Source of the DNA: Dasyornis broadbenti
Taxonomy: Eukaryota > Chordata > Aves > Passeriformes > Dasyornithidae
Direction: 5' to 3'
Assembly (NCBI GenBank): GCA_013397935.1
Contig: VZRN01005622.1
Location: forward strand, 6,857,997 to 6,921,996
Length of the DNA stretch: 64,000 nucleotides
This document shows, one piece after another, positions 28,001 through 41,682 of the stretch. Position numbers and translations under genes: made by a program. The first letter of the stretch is position 1. The number at the start of each line of letters is the position of its first letter. Below the pieces are notes generated by a model. The model worked only from the letters and a program-made list of their open reading frames with translations, had not been told where the DNA came from and did not search any database.

Positions 28001-30380
28001 ACTAATGGCAACATAAATCTGCAGCTACCCAGTGGACCTCAATGAATCTACTTTACATTTATGCTGCTGTAGCCAAGCATGAAATTCATCCCAGTGATTT
28101 ATTCCATAGATAGGAGAGACCTAGGCTGGACTCAGTTCTGCACTTAGAAAATGGTCCCTAGTTGAAAAAGTTCTGATAACTAGGGATGGAATCCGTATTT
28201 GAGGAGTGCTTCTAGAGCAAATTTTTTAAAATGTATCAGGGATGGAACTACCATGAAGGGCCAGATGTATTCAGCCACCTATGACTTAAAGTGTACATGT
28301 TTCAGATATGAAATTGTTCTTAGGACTCAGCTTTAGGGAACAGATCTGTAAAGGTGATTGCTCCTCACATTTTAGCAAAGACTTCAACTTCATGTTGCAT
28401 AATTCCTGTATGTGTAATCAACTTCATACACCAAAACACAAGATATACCTAAGAAACTGAGTTGACAAAGGAAATGGAATATATCCAAACAAAAAATCTG
28501 TTGGTCATCTTAGTCTCAAATTTGGAGCTACAAATACTTAAACCAGTTTTATCTTAATTACACAGACATTAGGGGCATAAAGAGGACAGAGCCAGACTCT
28601 TCTCAGGAGTATCCAGTGACAAGGGAAGAGGCAAAAGGCAACACAAATTACAATAGAGAATATTCCACTTAAACATAAGGGGAATGCTCTAACTATGGGT
28701 GTTTACGATTCCTATTAAGCTGTTGCAAGTTACTCAGCTACTCTCGATGCAAAGCAGTATTTTAACTTCAACAGAAGTCAGACCGTAAAATTTTCTGTAC
28801 CTCACAATTCAATAGCTTGGGGGTTGTTATTAAAATAGGCCTGTCTTTAGGAAATTAATTCTTGCTCTACTGCTCTTATTCTGCTTCTGCAGAAAAACTA
28901 GAGGAACACTCACTGTCTGCCATTGGTGGATCACAGAATCAAGGTTATCTGTAGTGAATCCTCCACCTCTTCCCCAAGAAATGCCTTTTAATTTATGGAA
29001 TGTGGTTTATTATCTGAAGAAAACTGAATTAGTATGTGTTGGACATTGTCTACTCTCACAAAACTCAAAAGGAATTTCCTGCCTCTCCCAAAACTGGTCT
29101 GATCTGAAACTTATTTAAAAATATAAAAAAAAATATGTATTTCCACTAATTTCAATCACAGCATTGTAGAAGGATACCATGTCAGAATCCATGAAAGACT
29201 AGAAAAAAGGTCAGGACAAGGTATATTAGATGTTTTCTCCCACAACTCACTACACTTTCTCCCCTTTTCAGTAGTTGTACAATAGATGCTCTGTAACGAA
29301 GTTCAGAAGGAATTTGCATACCCATCTGGATAAATATAAAATTCATTAACACCTTATATTATAGATGAAAATTGCAAATTTAAAACCTTTCTTCTTGTGG
29401 CAAAGTGAAGGCTTTTTTTGTCGGTAGTGTGAATTGATGTTTCCCATCTTTTACTTAAAGTGTTTGGTGGGAAATGTAAAATTTGCACTTCAAAGACTCA
29501 CTCCAGATTAGTCTTGTGCTTTGTGGCTGTAGGAAAGTCTTGCAATTGTATCATTAGAGTCAAGATATTTCCATATATTTAAGGTGATAGGCTTATATTT
29601 ATTTAATTCCATAAGAAGCATTACCCTGCATATAGTTCTGAGAAGCATTTCAGTGTATTTGGATCTCTGATCTCTTTATTTAATAATATAAATGGTATGC
29701 TGGGTGCCCATTGCAGTGCAAAGTCTCCTGTGTGTGAGATAGTTTACCAAATAAGTCTAAAACATGAGGCAAAATTAAACCCAGCTCTATGGCCCAAAGC
29801 AATCCTCTCAAAACTATTCCTCGTGCCTTAGGCCATTATTTGATTGTACAATTGGTTTTTAAATCCATGTGGTCCCAGACTGAACCCTGAGAACTTTCCT
29901 CATTAAGTATTCCTGACGGGGAATGTCCATCACAAAGATTTCGTGTGAGAGGTCATCAGGGCACCCATCATATCCTTCAAGCACCAGAAATTATTCCTGC
30001 TGTGCATGTTTAGGGAAGCAGCTCTGTAATAGCATGGAAGCTCTGAAATGTTTGTGCTTCCGATTTGCATCCTGCATCGAGAACACTTCTTCACCAAAGG
30101 ATTTGGGAAATGTATGTTCCATAAAGCGCTATCATGGCAAGGGTGGGAATGGCCAAAGGCCCGATCTTCCCATTTCCAGTGCTGATTAACTACACCAGCA
30201 GCAGACAGAACTAGCCCCAAGCTACTATTTCCATTAGTTCCTACGTACAAGGTAAAAAGAAGTTAAATCCATGCTCTAGTGATGGTCAAGAGTTTTGGGG
30301 GTTAAGTTTTATTCAAGCAATTCATATGTTTAAACAATATGTCACAATAAAAGGCTGATCACAAAAACCACAAAAAGGCT

Positions 30381-30400
30381 GATTCCACAAAAGTGGAATC
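30381..30400. repeat. Perfect 8-bp hairpin
   Basis: gattccac and gtggaatc flank an AAAA loop. It sits beside two nearby copies of aaaaggctgat. Confidence 0.85.
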
Positions 30401-30649
30401 TTGTAAAGTAAAGGTCTTAATTTACCATCAACTTCCGCACAGCTCAGTCTAACTTGGAAATGTTGATGGCATTTGTAACACACACAAAAAAAGAAAAAAG
30501 CAGACCTGTCTGAAATCTCTAGTACTAAAATATTGTCAGCTAAAACTGATTGTTAGAACCAAAGTAAATGCTATAGACAATTCCTCAATAGTAAAAAGGT
30601 TTTTTCACAAGGCATTCTATCTACTATACTTTTGCATTCCCCATCACTA

Positions 30650-30790
30650 AATAACAAGTGCTTCAAAAGCCTTAGTGCATTTATAACACTTCTGCAGGGC
30701 AGAGGAATGCTATTATTTTTCATTTTACAGATGGAGAGCTGAGACAGAGGCATAATTTTTGGCTGCCAAGAGGTGGGCAAGGAAGGAACA
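30650..30790 (-). repeat. MIR-like SINE relic
   Basis: Resembles the reverse complement of the MIR core: catttataacacttctgc, then ctattatttttcattttaca and gctgagacagaggcat in the same order as in MIR. Diverged, no target-site duplication seen. Judged by eye. Confidence 0.5.
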
Positions 30791-33700
30791 AAATCTACAC
30801 AGATTTCTTCTGCAGATTTGCCACAGGACTGGTCTGAGCAGCAGTCAGAAGAAATGGCTACAAACGCTTAGTTACTTAGTTTCTGTGGCCAAACTGTCTT
30901 AAGCCATCAGTATCAATGAAAACTTGGCACCAGCAGTAGGGAGAATCAAAATATGTCCACAAAATACCGTTTGTTTGTTTTTTCTGAACTTCTTTAAATG
31001 AGCTTGATTTCTTTCCTTCTTCCAGACATGTATTATTTTATTCCAGAATACATGAGAATGTTTTCCTCTACAGAAGAAAATAATATAAGAAAGATTACAT
31101 AAATAAAACGTTGCTGACTTTGCCACTGCCTTTTCCTGCAACATTTTCTGTGGAACGGTGCTCTCCACAGACTTATGTATTCACATTTATAATGTATGTG
31201 CACAGCTAATATTTCTCCTACACTCCCAGATTCTAAACTCTTCTTTGGTTCTTCTGCATTCTGTCATCCAGTCTCCTTGTCTATAGGTTAAAATATTTTA
31301 TTTTTCAGAATAAAACTCTATCTTTCTACTAGAGAAAAATCAAATAAGTTTAATGAATTAACCACATTACTTCTGATATGGACTTCTTTAGTTAAACTGT
31401 TCATGTTCATAAACCTGTATTGCTTATGAATCCTTGATATAAGTGGATGCAATCAGAGCTAGTCATTGCTGCACTGATAATTTTAGCTCTTCAACTTCAA
31501 AAAAATCTGATTATAATGATCAGTCTCTTGGAGTTTGTTTTATAATTTCTGATCCTTTTGTTTTAACACTCTGTATGGCTCCAATGAGATAAAAGGAATG
31601 CCTGCTTTAAATAGAAAACCATGTTTTCTGCTTTCTTCCTTTCAGAAACTGAAACTCCTTCAATGTATGACAGATAATTGAATAATGAAAATGCTGTACT
31701 CATTTTTAACTGAAAAAAACCCCAACTCTTGCAGAGCAATTCAACCTGGGAAGTCTAAAAGATAAGAAGAGCTGTTATGCAGCATTCGGATAAGGTCCTT
31801 CTCAGTGCTTTGCAATCAGACAAAATTTCTTCTTGTTTTAATAGAAGTTTGAAGAAGGCTAAAGTACTTTGATACTGAAAGCTTTTACATATGAAAAGCA
31901 CAGACATGAGAAGGAAGGCTACTCATTCAACAAGAAAAGCACCTCATAAGGAACCCAACTGGAAAGGATAACATTCGGGGAGAAGTAGATCTACTGTGAC
32001 CTCTATGAGCTGTAATTCCCTGTGTTTGAAAAATGTCATGAGACCATAACTTACATAGATTATTTTAGTAGATAACCCAACTGATCATAATGAACACAAT
32101 GAACTATTCTGAACTGAAAAATTCCAATATCATAGCTGAATGATGGTATTTCCTTAGGCATATTGTGACAGTTTACCTGCTGAAAAAAACATGTTTATAG
32201 TAAACAAATATTTATCTACTTATATTGATACTTATATTCAATAAGAACTGCTATAGATTTGGGGTTTTTTAATTGGAATTTGCTGACGGTAGTTTTTTGA
32301 ATTTGATCCAGAAAATGCTAAAATGTCATAGTAGACTGAAAATAAAACCTTATTTTGTTCCCTTTCTGGGTTTATGTTCTTTTTATGTTCTTTTCCTATC
32401 ATTACATGACATCTGAGCAGCAATAACTCCTACTGACATGTCATAATAATTGAAGTGTTCTGTTAGTCATACTCTCTTTCCAAAACCAACACAAACAGTC
32501 GAATATTATCTTCAGATCTGAAGACAAGAAGATTTATTATATTATTTGGAAATATGCCTCCTGTGTCTGCTGTAATGAAAACACTGCAACAGGCACATGC
32601 TCAGCCCCTTTGTATTGATTCCCCAAACTCCCACTATTAGCCATCTTGCTTTAATGATTTCAAAGAAAACCTAAAATACAGACTAAAGAAGTGCTCTAAA
32701 ACAGATTTCTTTCTTGCAGTAAAAGCAGACCGTTCTCATACTCACATTTAATTTCATCTTCCCTGAGTTATCTCATACAATTGGTTGGAAGTTAGTGCAG
32801 TGAGACATATTTCTGTCATTTACCGGGTTACAAATGTTTGAGAGATGCCTTTTAGCTTATTTTACCACACAGGTTTTTCCATTGCTGAATTCACCCTTTT
32901 GACAGTGTGTTGGCATAAATTAGAAAGCAATAGATCACGAGGATAGGGAAAAAGAAAGAAGTGGAGAAGGGATGTTTCAGAGCAGCTTCTCAGTTTAAGA
33001 CAAGCAGTCAGACCAGAAAGCTTAAGTGCTGAAGAGACTGATGTGCAGAAAGCCTGACTCAACAGGTAAGATGGAAAACTGCTCCAACTACAGCAAGAAT
33101 TTCCCAAATCCCAGGAGGTTTGCAGAGCAGTCAGCAGCTGTGGTAGCATAACTCAGAACCAGCTGGCTTTGGGACAAGTAACTGGAGCCACAACAGCCAG
33201 GGGTTCAACTGAGCTAGAACAACTGTGTGTGAGAGGATGTTACAAATGATATCTGGGAACTGGGCTTTGCCAAAATTCTTTTCTTCTTTTGTTGCTATCA
33301 TTTTCAAGCTTGTCTGTTCCCTGATTCAATTCAGCCATGTAGTGAAACCACAGTTTGAGCATCACTTAGACAGGAGTTTCAGTTTCTTTCATTTTTAATT
33401 ACTCAAAAAAAATTAGGTGAGACAAGATCCAAACTAAGCAGACTGATGCAGCCTCAAGACCTTTTCTTGAGAAAAAAAATTTGTAACCTTACATGCTTCT
33501 GAATAAGCACGCATCCATAAATCTTCAAAACACTCAGGGTGGAATACTTCACAACATAAGCATACAAAGTAGGTAATTACTGGCTTGCTCACTCTTCTTG
33601 CCATTCTGCAATTTTCATTTCACTTTGCCAAAATGCCTGGCAGGGAAATATGGAATAAGAATGACAAAGAAAACAAACTTGAAGTGCCACCCTCAACAAG

Positions 33701-35493
33701 TTAGAAAGACATTAAGGATAGTTTTAACGATATTTTCTGGAATGACTGCAGTGTCAAAGCATATTGAAAGAAATTTATGAAGAGCTGCAGAATAGGCACA
33801 TAATAGACACTCAAATCCCTAAACTTTGCAATGTGCAAGCATATAATTAGGAGAGTGCTACATAATAAACAGCAAGTAAGCCAGAATAATCACAAGGGGA
33901 ATAACAAAACGAATACTAAAGCAGAGAAATCAAAGCTATCTGCACACTGAAAAACACCATGAATTCAAAACAGTCTGTGTCTAACTGAATACCTAAAAAC
34001 CAATTTATTACCAAACTTGGCAGAGAGGGGGAAAGGATGCCATAAAAACAACATCCTTGTTATAAACTTCTCCAGTTGGGATGAAATTAACATATAGGCA
34101 TTACATGAGAAGTTGTTTCAAAAAAGACACTACAGAAAAAAAAAAAAAGAAGAAAAAAATTAGACTTAGATCAGGTATAATCAATTGTTTAAAATAAATA
34201 ATTTAGGTCTGCTCACAGCCAAGATTTAACCAAAATACTTTAAAATTAACCTGATACATGAACTAGAATAATAAGGTTTATTTTGCCTATGGAGATTCAC
34301 TGAAAATCTTCTTCCTGTGACTCATTTGATCATAGACATCCAAACTATGGAGAGAAAGAGCCTGCATCAATAATAGTTACAACACCCTCTCTCTAACCAG
34401 TATCAATTCACCTCCTTTGCATTCTTATTTACTAATATTTTAAGTTCCTAATTATTGTGCCTAAAACAATTAGCTATAGAAGCGTTCTATTTTCCCAAAC
34501 ATGGAATGTTCTCCTTCCCTTTTGCCTCATTCTTATGAGGACTTAAATCTAATTTCACAAGGAATTTACTATATCAGTAGAAAAATTCACACCAGTTGGG
34601 ATCTGTCCTGAAGAAGTACCCAGGTAGTTATATTTACTGCTGCACTTGTCACAGGAAACAAAACTTTAACCATTAATGAAAAACAAGTGAGTTTAACTGA
34701 TGGCTTTTTACAGGGGAGTTATTTATAGAACAGAAGTCGTTCCACTTCATCCAGCATCAGTGCTGCAGCCTGACATAGAACCTTTGGGTGCCTTTGAGTG
34801 CAGGGAGCCAATGAACTGCAAATTCCCCTCCGGGCGCTCTACAAAGTGCTGGCATCAGCAATACCACCAAGAAAGAAGAAAGAAAATAAGGTAAAAGAGA
34901 AGGACAAGATGCAAAGGCTATAGTTTAATTAGGCTGCAGCTTCATTAAATCTGAGATTATTTTTCAGCTGTAAATTGCTCCCCGCCCATGATTGCCGCAA
35001 CCTATTTGAGAGGGTGCTCATCACCCTGCTGACATGGTGGCAATCTTTCTGTCCCTCCTTAGCCAAAAATCAAAGGAGAGCTGATCTCTGTTATTGTTAC
35101 CCTGTGACCTCAGAGAAAACAGGTATTTTAATGCCCTTCACCCTCTTCCTGACAGCCAATTTCCAACCTGGCTTATCAGATAACCAAGCCCTTGTGGTTC
35201 TTCTTCTACTGTGGATACAGATGAAAAAAAATTAAAGCAGAGCAAAACAAGGAAACTTGAACAAAGAAACAAGGAAACAAGGAACTAGATTCTCCTAAGC
35301 AGAGAAAATTCCTCCCTTGTTCACTTTCAATCTTCTGCAGAGTGCAGCAGCCCTCAGTGTGAATTACCAAATACACAAACAGGCAGGTGGGTGCTGGTCA
35401 CTTCTGCCATGTCTCAGGTGAAAAGATGAGAGGAAACTAACTCAAGTTGCAACGGGGGAGGTTCAGATTAGATATTTAAAAAAAAAAAAAAAA

Positions 35494-35690
35494 AATCTCT
35501 GAAAGAATGGTTTAGCATTGGAATAATTGCCCAGGAAGATGGTGGGCTCACTGTCTGTGGAAGAGTTTGAGAGGCGTCTGGATGTGGCAGCTGGGGACAT
35601 GGTTTTGGGGTGTTCATAGATAGTAGTGCTGGGTTGATGGTTGGACTAGATGATCTTGAAGGTCTCTGGATCCTCCTAAATATTTACCTG
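35494..35690 (+). mobile_element. CR1 LINE 3' fragment, plus strand, divergent subfamily
   Basis: Sense CR1-like 3' sequence ending ggttggactagatgatcttgaaggtctctgg; it includes the 'ggggacatggttttgggg' block seen in a CR1 subfamily different from the other copies here. It directly follows an A-run (about 35477-35493). Confidence 0.75.
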
Positions 35691-36391
35691 TCTATTGTTT
35701 AAAGCTAGATGATAAATTAAATGTTAGAGTTCTATATTTTCAACAATACATTACTTCTGTGAAATGAAAAGTCAGACCAGAAAATAAAATACTATACTCA
35801 ACAATATTGATCACCATAAATTATGCATGACTCATTTTGAATTACTTCTATAACCCAATATTCTCATCTTCCTAGTGGAAATAAATTAATTATAACACTA
35901 GGAGCCATTGTACAAAGGTTAAAAACAGGCATGCATGCATTCATCTACAGAAAACTAAAAAGTTTAGGTTAATGAAATGTCTGAGGAAAAGAGTCTTATT
36001 AATTAGCAGGTTCACAGCATTCTTCACAGCTATATTTTAGAGATGCCAAACTGTAATATATTAATGCTGTAGGCAAAACCTGCATCTCTATCTTGAAAAT
36101 CATTTCAAGCTTATTTTATTCAATCTTGGATCTTTCTACTAGTGATTTGTATTCCTGAAAACACTATCTCTTCTTCAAAGTCTTGCATGAGACAGAAACC
36201 AAGTGCGATGTTTATGGCCCTGTAGATAATGGGACAAAACTACTGAAAGAGCTCTAGTTATATTTATTTTTTAGAATGGATTGCATTTTCAAAGTTTCAT
36301 TAACATTGTGCCTCATGTAGGTAAGTGTTTATAGATTTTTTCCCCTTCGTTAGCTTTAGATTTGATGTTGATATTATCACTTCTTTTTATT

Positions 36392-36421
36392 GGGGGGGGG
36401 GGGAGTCGGGTAGGGAAGGGG
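36392..36421 (+). repeat. G-run cluster, potential G-quadruplex
   Basis: Twelve G, then three further runs of three to four G separated by two to four bases. Confidence 0.7.
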
Positions 36422-37842
36422 CTGATCCAAGCTCATTGCAATCAGAAGGAATTTTTCCACTGACTCTGCTGATTACTTCAAGACCAAGTAAACAAAAAAG
36501 AAGTACAGTACTTTGAACCTTAAGAAACGTGGAGCTTTCTGCATAACATGCAGAGAAGGCATGGAGTGAGTATTGGCTCCAGCAATGACCCTGCTCCAGT
36601 CCTTTAATTGCAACCCAAAACCCATTCAGGAGCAGATATTTTAATGCTTCATTTTTTTCTCCTTTCAGCCCTTGCACTTTGAAGAGTGTCGAGAATGTTA
36701 TTGTCTATTGGGATTGTTTTTCTGAGATAGGTGTTTCTATTTTTTTAAACACCAATGTTGCTCTGACACTGAGCATCACATTTAAGAACCAAGCAGTAAA
36801 GTAGTGTTTGTTGTCCTGTGGGTTGTTTTCGTTGGGAGGAAAAGTTGCTGCTGGAGGGAGATGCAGGGATGGGCGAGTTGCCAGACGCGCAGGCAGTTCC
36901 AGTGATAGAGACTTCTTGTTCTGTGCTTGAGTGGGCAGGGGAAGGAGGAGCTCACTGCTGAGCCAACTTTGGGTGGCATGGCTCCCAGAAAAAAGTGTAC
37001 CAGTGTGGAGAGCTGCACTTTTTCAGCTGACAGACAGCTCAGGATCCAGCTCTGACTTGAAAACCCACTCATCTGAACTAGAATGAACCCCATCAGTCTC
37101 AGCATGGGATGGAACTATGTCTATCAACAAAGTCCCCCCAGTTTTTGGCAATTCAAAGTTCTTTTTCCAGGTAACACTGATCCAGAAACTTCCCTCTTTG
37201 ATCTTGGGTGTGTTCCAGACCTTGTTTTTGTCATTATTTTGACTGTCTCCTTCTGAAAGGTTTCTTTGGTTTTCCTTTATTTCTCTCACTTTACACAGCT
37301 GATCAGGTTGATGATTTGTGGTTTTTTCAGGTCTGTTCTTTAAGACTTGTCACCCCTGTCCTTCTGGTAGTTACAATGTCCTCAAAGCTTCAAGCTTCGT
37401 AATCTATCCCAATAAAGGTGACACAGTTTGGCTAGAGCAATTGAAACTCGAGGTCTTTGACACCAACCTGAGTACACTGAGGTAGGTGGAGCTGTAATAA
37501 CACTTGCAGGAAAGGCAGATGGATTTCACTGGATATAAATCAGAACAAGCCCTTCACTTGATAGAGCTAAATAATGTCACAATGATATATTTACTATATT
37601 TATTTAAAAACTGGTTCTAGTTTAAGATTTTTAAAAAGCGATCTTTCCATGATAAGGACACATGATTTCAAAGTAATATGGCAATTTTGCTGACCAGACC
37701 AGTCTTTCTCCTCTCTTTGCCCAGAAGGAAAGGAATGCAAAAAACAGAAAGTAAAAAACCAAATCCATAATTAATGGATTAGGGATCCTAGTGACAAGTT
37801 AAAAATAACCTCTGTGAGGGGGGAAATTTTTGTTGTGTTGTG

Positions 37843-37910
37843 TTTATTGGTAATAAATTCACGTTATTCAATTCATTACCAATAAAATGCATTTATTGGT
37901 AATAAATTCA
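37843..37910. repeat. Direct repeat plus hairpin
   Basis: The 19-mer tttattggtaataaattca occurs at 37843-37861 and 37892-37910. Between them attaccaataaa (37875-37886) pairs perfectly with tttattggtaat (37892-37903) around a 5-base loop. Confidence 0.9.
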
Positions 37911-38708
37911 ACTAATTTCCCCAGGTTTTACCTGTGACAGTGACTGCTGAGCGATCTCTCCCTGCCCTCATCTCAACCCGTGTGCCTTTTGCTTCATTTT
38001 CTCTCCTGTGTCCAGCTGAGGAGGGCAGTGACCGAGCAGCGTTGGTGGGCACCTGGCACCCAGCTGGGGTCAAACCACCACACATACACATACAGAGACA
38101 TGGACACAAGCCTGCTGCCTCCAGCTAGGCTCAGAAGGAAACATCTTTACTAACAGATACAGTCATACTGTTCCTGGAAAATTTCCAATTTTAATGTGTC
38201 TCTTCAATAACACGGACCTACCAGGAACCCATGTGTTTTGCTAGTCAAAACACTGGGAAATATCCAAAATTCAGCTGTCTTGAAGTACGGTAATATGCTG
38301 TGTGTCTGTTTCTTAACTGGAACAATGGCATGATATGCATATTATACACAAACTAAATATTTGATGATGTTTTTAAGTACTAAAATAATCTTTAATCTCT
38401 GTGCAAAAAGCACTTAATTGCTTGAGACCGCTATTAGGTAGGCTTCTGTTAAAGTGCTTAATTCTTATCTTAACCCATCACTTTAAACACTGGAGTTTAA
38501 CTGTTTTGCTGAATCAAGAGTTAAAAACTTTATTAGCTGAGGTTGAGTCCTCACTCAGCCCAGTGTCTAGACCCAAATCCCCAGACTAGATAGTTGCCTG
38601 GCCTGGCTTCCCATTTGGAGTTCCTGCTCCATGGTCCAGCCCTACCAGGAGCCAATTTACTCACAAGGAGACACAGCCACAAGGTTACTCATTCCAGTTT
38701 GGAAAAAG

Positions 38709-38713
<5 letters not shown>

Positions 38714-38763
<50 letters not shown>

Positions 38764-38799
38764 CTTAAAANNNNNNNNNNNNNNNNNNNNNNNNNNNNN
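38714..38799. other. 48-base A run beside an assembly gap (29 N)
   Basis: A run at 38714-38761 followed by Ns at 38771-38799. Any frame read through here is an artefact. Confidence 0.95.
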
Positions 38800-41682
38800 C
38801 CATCTTCATAATCTCTTTATCAATTCAAAAATTATGTTCACTCAAATTTTGGCACTTTTTCCACTGCAGTGACAAATTCACTGGAATTGGTACAGATTAG
38901 TTGTAGCTGGAGCCTACTGACAGCAATGAGTTCTGTAGGAAACCACTGTAGTCTGCCAATTGTTTATGACATAAATTTCACTATTTGAAACAGTCTTCAT
39001 GAACTACATATTGTATTTGAATAAATACTGAGACAGATTGATATGATTAAGAATACATTAATAAAGCATCATTCATTTAATTTTCTAGTTCTTTGTTCAT
39101 TCTTAATCTAAAGATTGGCTTACTTCTCTGCAATATTTAAGCAAGCATCCTTTGTCCTTAATACCCAAAGTATTCAAAGTTCATTTCTCTTTAACTACAA
39201 ATAAAACTAAAAAGAAGGATGACTTCATTTCCCTTTGTTGACTCATCTTACAATCATTTCTAACTCTATTGTCTGAACATAACAGGAAAAAAAATTACTA
39301 CAAAGCCAGGCCTATGTCCTTTGAAGATAGCACAAAAGAGAAGCATTCTTGTTGTGATCAAGTTTTGTGCATGTTCCAGTTTCCTTAACAAGGTTAACCC
39401 CACAGTGGCATGCATAACTCTAGTGAAAGGAATAATTTCAGATGTTTTCTCTGTGTTGTTGGTTTATAGTTTATGTGAAAAGGCTGCCCTCTTCTGACAA
39501 CTTTTCAATTTCTTCTAAAATCTTGACACATTTTTCTAATCTCCATTTATGGTTTCTCCTTTGTTTCTCTGTACATTGTATCAGTAGGGCTGTTATCCCT
39601 ACTCCTTGTGCTCATATTCAGAATGATGTAACATAGAAATGAGAATGTTAAAATATACTACGCAATTAATGTGTAAACTGCATGTATTTGATAAATATGA
39701 TAAAAATCACCACCTCTCCATACTCAGTCAAGCAGGAAGCAAGTGGATGTCTGGTATTTTAAGCTGTGGTAGAAATATTAACTGCCACAGTGTCACACTC
39801 CCACTTTTTAAACAGGTGTCATCTTCCCATTTTTCAGGCACACCCATTGTATGGATCTCTTTATGCACACACCTTGGCAGTATCTGCATAAGCCTTTTCA
39901 TCTGAATTCTGACTTGCCACATCCCAGTTTGCATTGCAGACTGGTCTCAGAACAGCCAGACTGAGTTGCTTTCAAATGAAATTAAATAGAAATACATCTT
40001 CCAGGAGCACACCTAATGCACTTTGATCAGTGCTGGGGAGTCAGCTCTTACATTCCTATGGTACACAGAAGGATGAAAGGGCTGAAAATAAAACCGGATT
40101 TTGATGCCACAGTGCAGAGCCTCCTCGGCAGCTGTAGTAAATCCAGAGCTCTGGGGCACCAGAGCTTCTCACCTTGTAAGAAAGCACAGACCGTTCACTT
40201 GGAATTGACAACTGAACACATAATTTTAGGAGTTACACACTTACCATTTAGTATAAAAATTATATTAACAGCCCCTGAAGTAAGGCCTGTGACCCAGGAG
40301 TCCCTGTCCCAATAAGTACTCCCACTGCTGGCCTATACTCTGCTTTCTCTGTCCCAATGAGCCTCGGTTCCATTCTGGATAAGCTCAGAAGAAACCCTAG
40401 AAACTTCAAAGTGGAAAAACAAGTTGAGGTACGAGCTGAGTGCTGTCAGTGGCAGCTGTCAAATGCAGAAGGTGACTGTGGACTCACTCTGTTTTAGTAC
40501 TTCTTTAGGACCCCATGCCTGAATCCTTCCTTCCTGACTCATATCAGCTGTACTGTATCGACCCATCACTTTCCATCCGGACATTAATGCCTCACGTCAT
40601 TATTAATTACCCTGAAATGCTCCTTCAGAAGTAACCTATAACTCTATTTACAAAACTTGCATAAACAGGATAGATGTTTTTACAGTGTTTTCTTCTTCTT
40701 AAAAAGATACCCGACCTCCTTTCAGCATCTCCTTATTAAATTGCTTTCCACTTAGTTGCATATAAACTTAGCCCTTAATTCCACCATCATATATCTGCAC
40801 TTCACCTTCCATAAATAAGTAATTCCAATGAGTAATCAATCCTTATCTGAGGCAGAGATCATAAACCACAGCCTTAACTCTACATAGCATCACTGAAATC
40901 AATAAAGCCATCCCAAATTAAACTAGCAAATGGTCTTTTCCTAGATATCTTTGATCTAGACCATTTCAGCCTATCATGAATTAAGATAGTGATGTAGCAA
41001 GCATCTCCTGTCTCATATCCGTTATCTTTCACCAAAGTAAGCTCCTGCTTGCTCCAGTGACTCCTAGCATTTAATGAGTTTCTTGACATATCCCCACTGT
41101 CATGTCATTCCAAACAGTATAGTTAAAAGAAAAGATGAATTTATCAAACACTAACCAAGTCATAACAAACACAGGAAAAACAAGTTTGTATGAGCTTTGT
41201 GAGCCACTTAACAATTTAATGTCCCTGTGACTAAACACTAAATATAAATACTGCATTAAATCTCCCAAGCTTGTTGCATTTGATGGAACTAACTTAGAGT
41301 TCATTACTGCAAGTGCACACTAATGAGATCCCTTTGGTACCACTACAATGCAGTAGTTAATTACAGAGCCTACACTTCCTCATGGGATATATCTTTCTTC
41401 CCATGTACAGAGATTCTTCTTTACTGTTTAACAAACTAGATACAAGTAAATATTTTTTAAAAGTTAACAAATCTATCACCACAAATTGGGAAGTGTTTCC
41501 TGACTGGATAATTTTCCATTTTATGTGAGAAAATCAAATCCCAGTGGCATCACAAGGTAACCCAGCAGGGCTTATTGCCAAATACTGAACCAGGAGAAAA
41601 CTGGAACATTTAGGGCAGTTATATAAGGCAAACATTTAACTTCAAATCAAACTGGACTAAAATTACCTAATTCACCACTTAC

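Larger units (their letters stand above)
25006..35476. other. Gene-poor stretch
   Basis: Holds the MIR-like relic near 30.7 kb, a hairpin at 30381 and no supported gene. Frames at 25240-25961 and 29923-30250 overlap one another on both strands and look fortuitous. Confidence 0.55.
35691..41682. other. Gene-poor stretch
   Basis: Contains the G-run cluster, the repeat at 37.84 kb and the gap at 38.8 kb; no supported gene. Confidence 0.55.

Noticed and set aside
38594..38872. Frame running through poly-Lys and unknown residues
   Set aside because: Artefact of the A run and the N gap.
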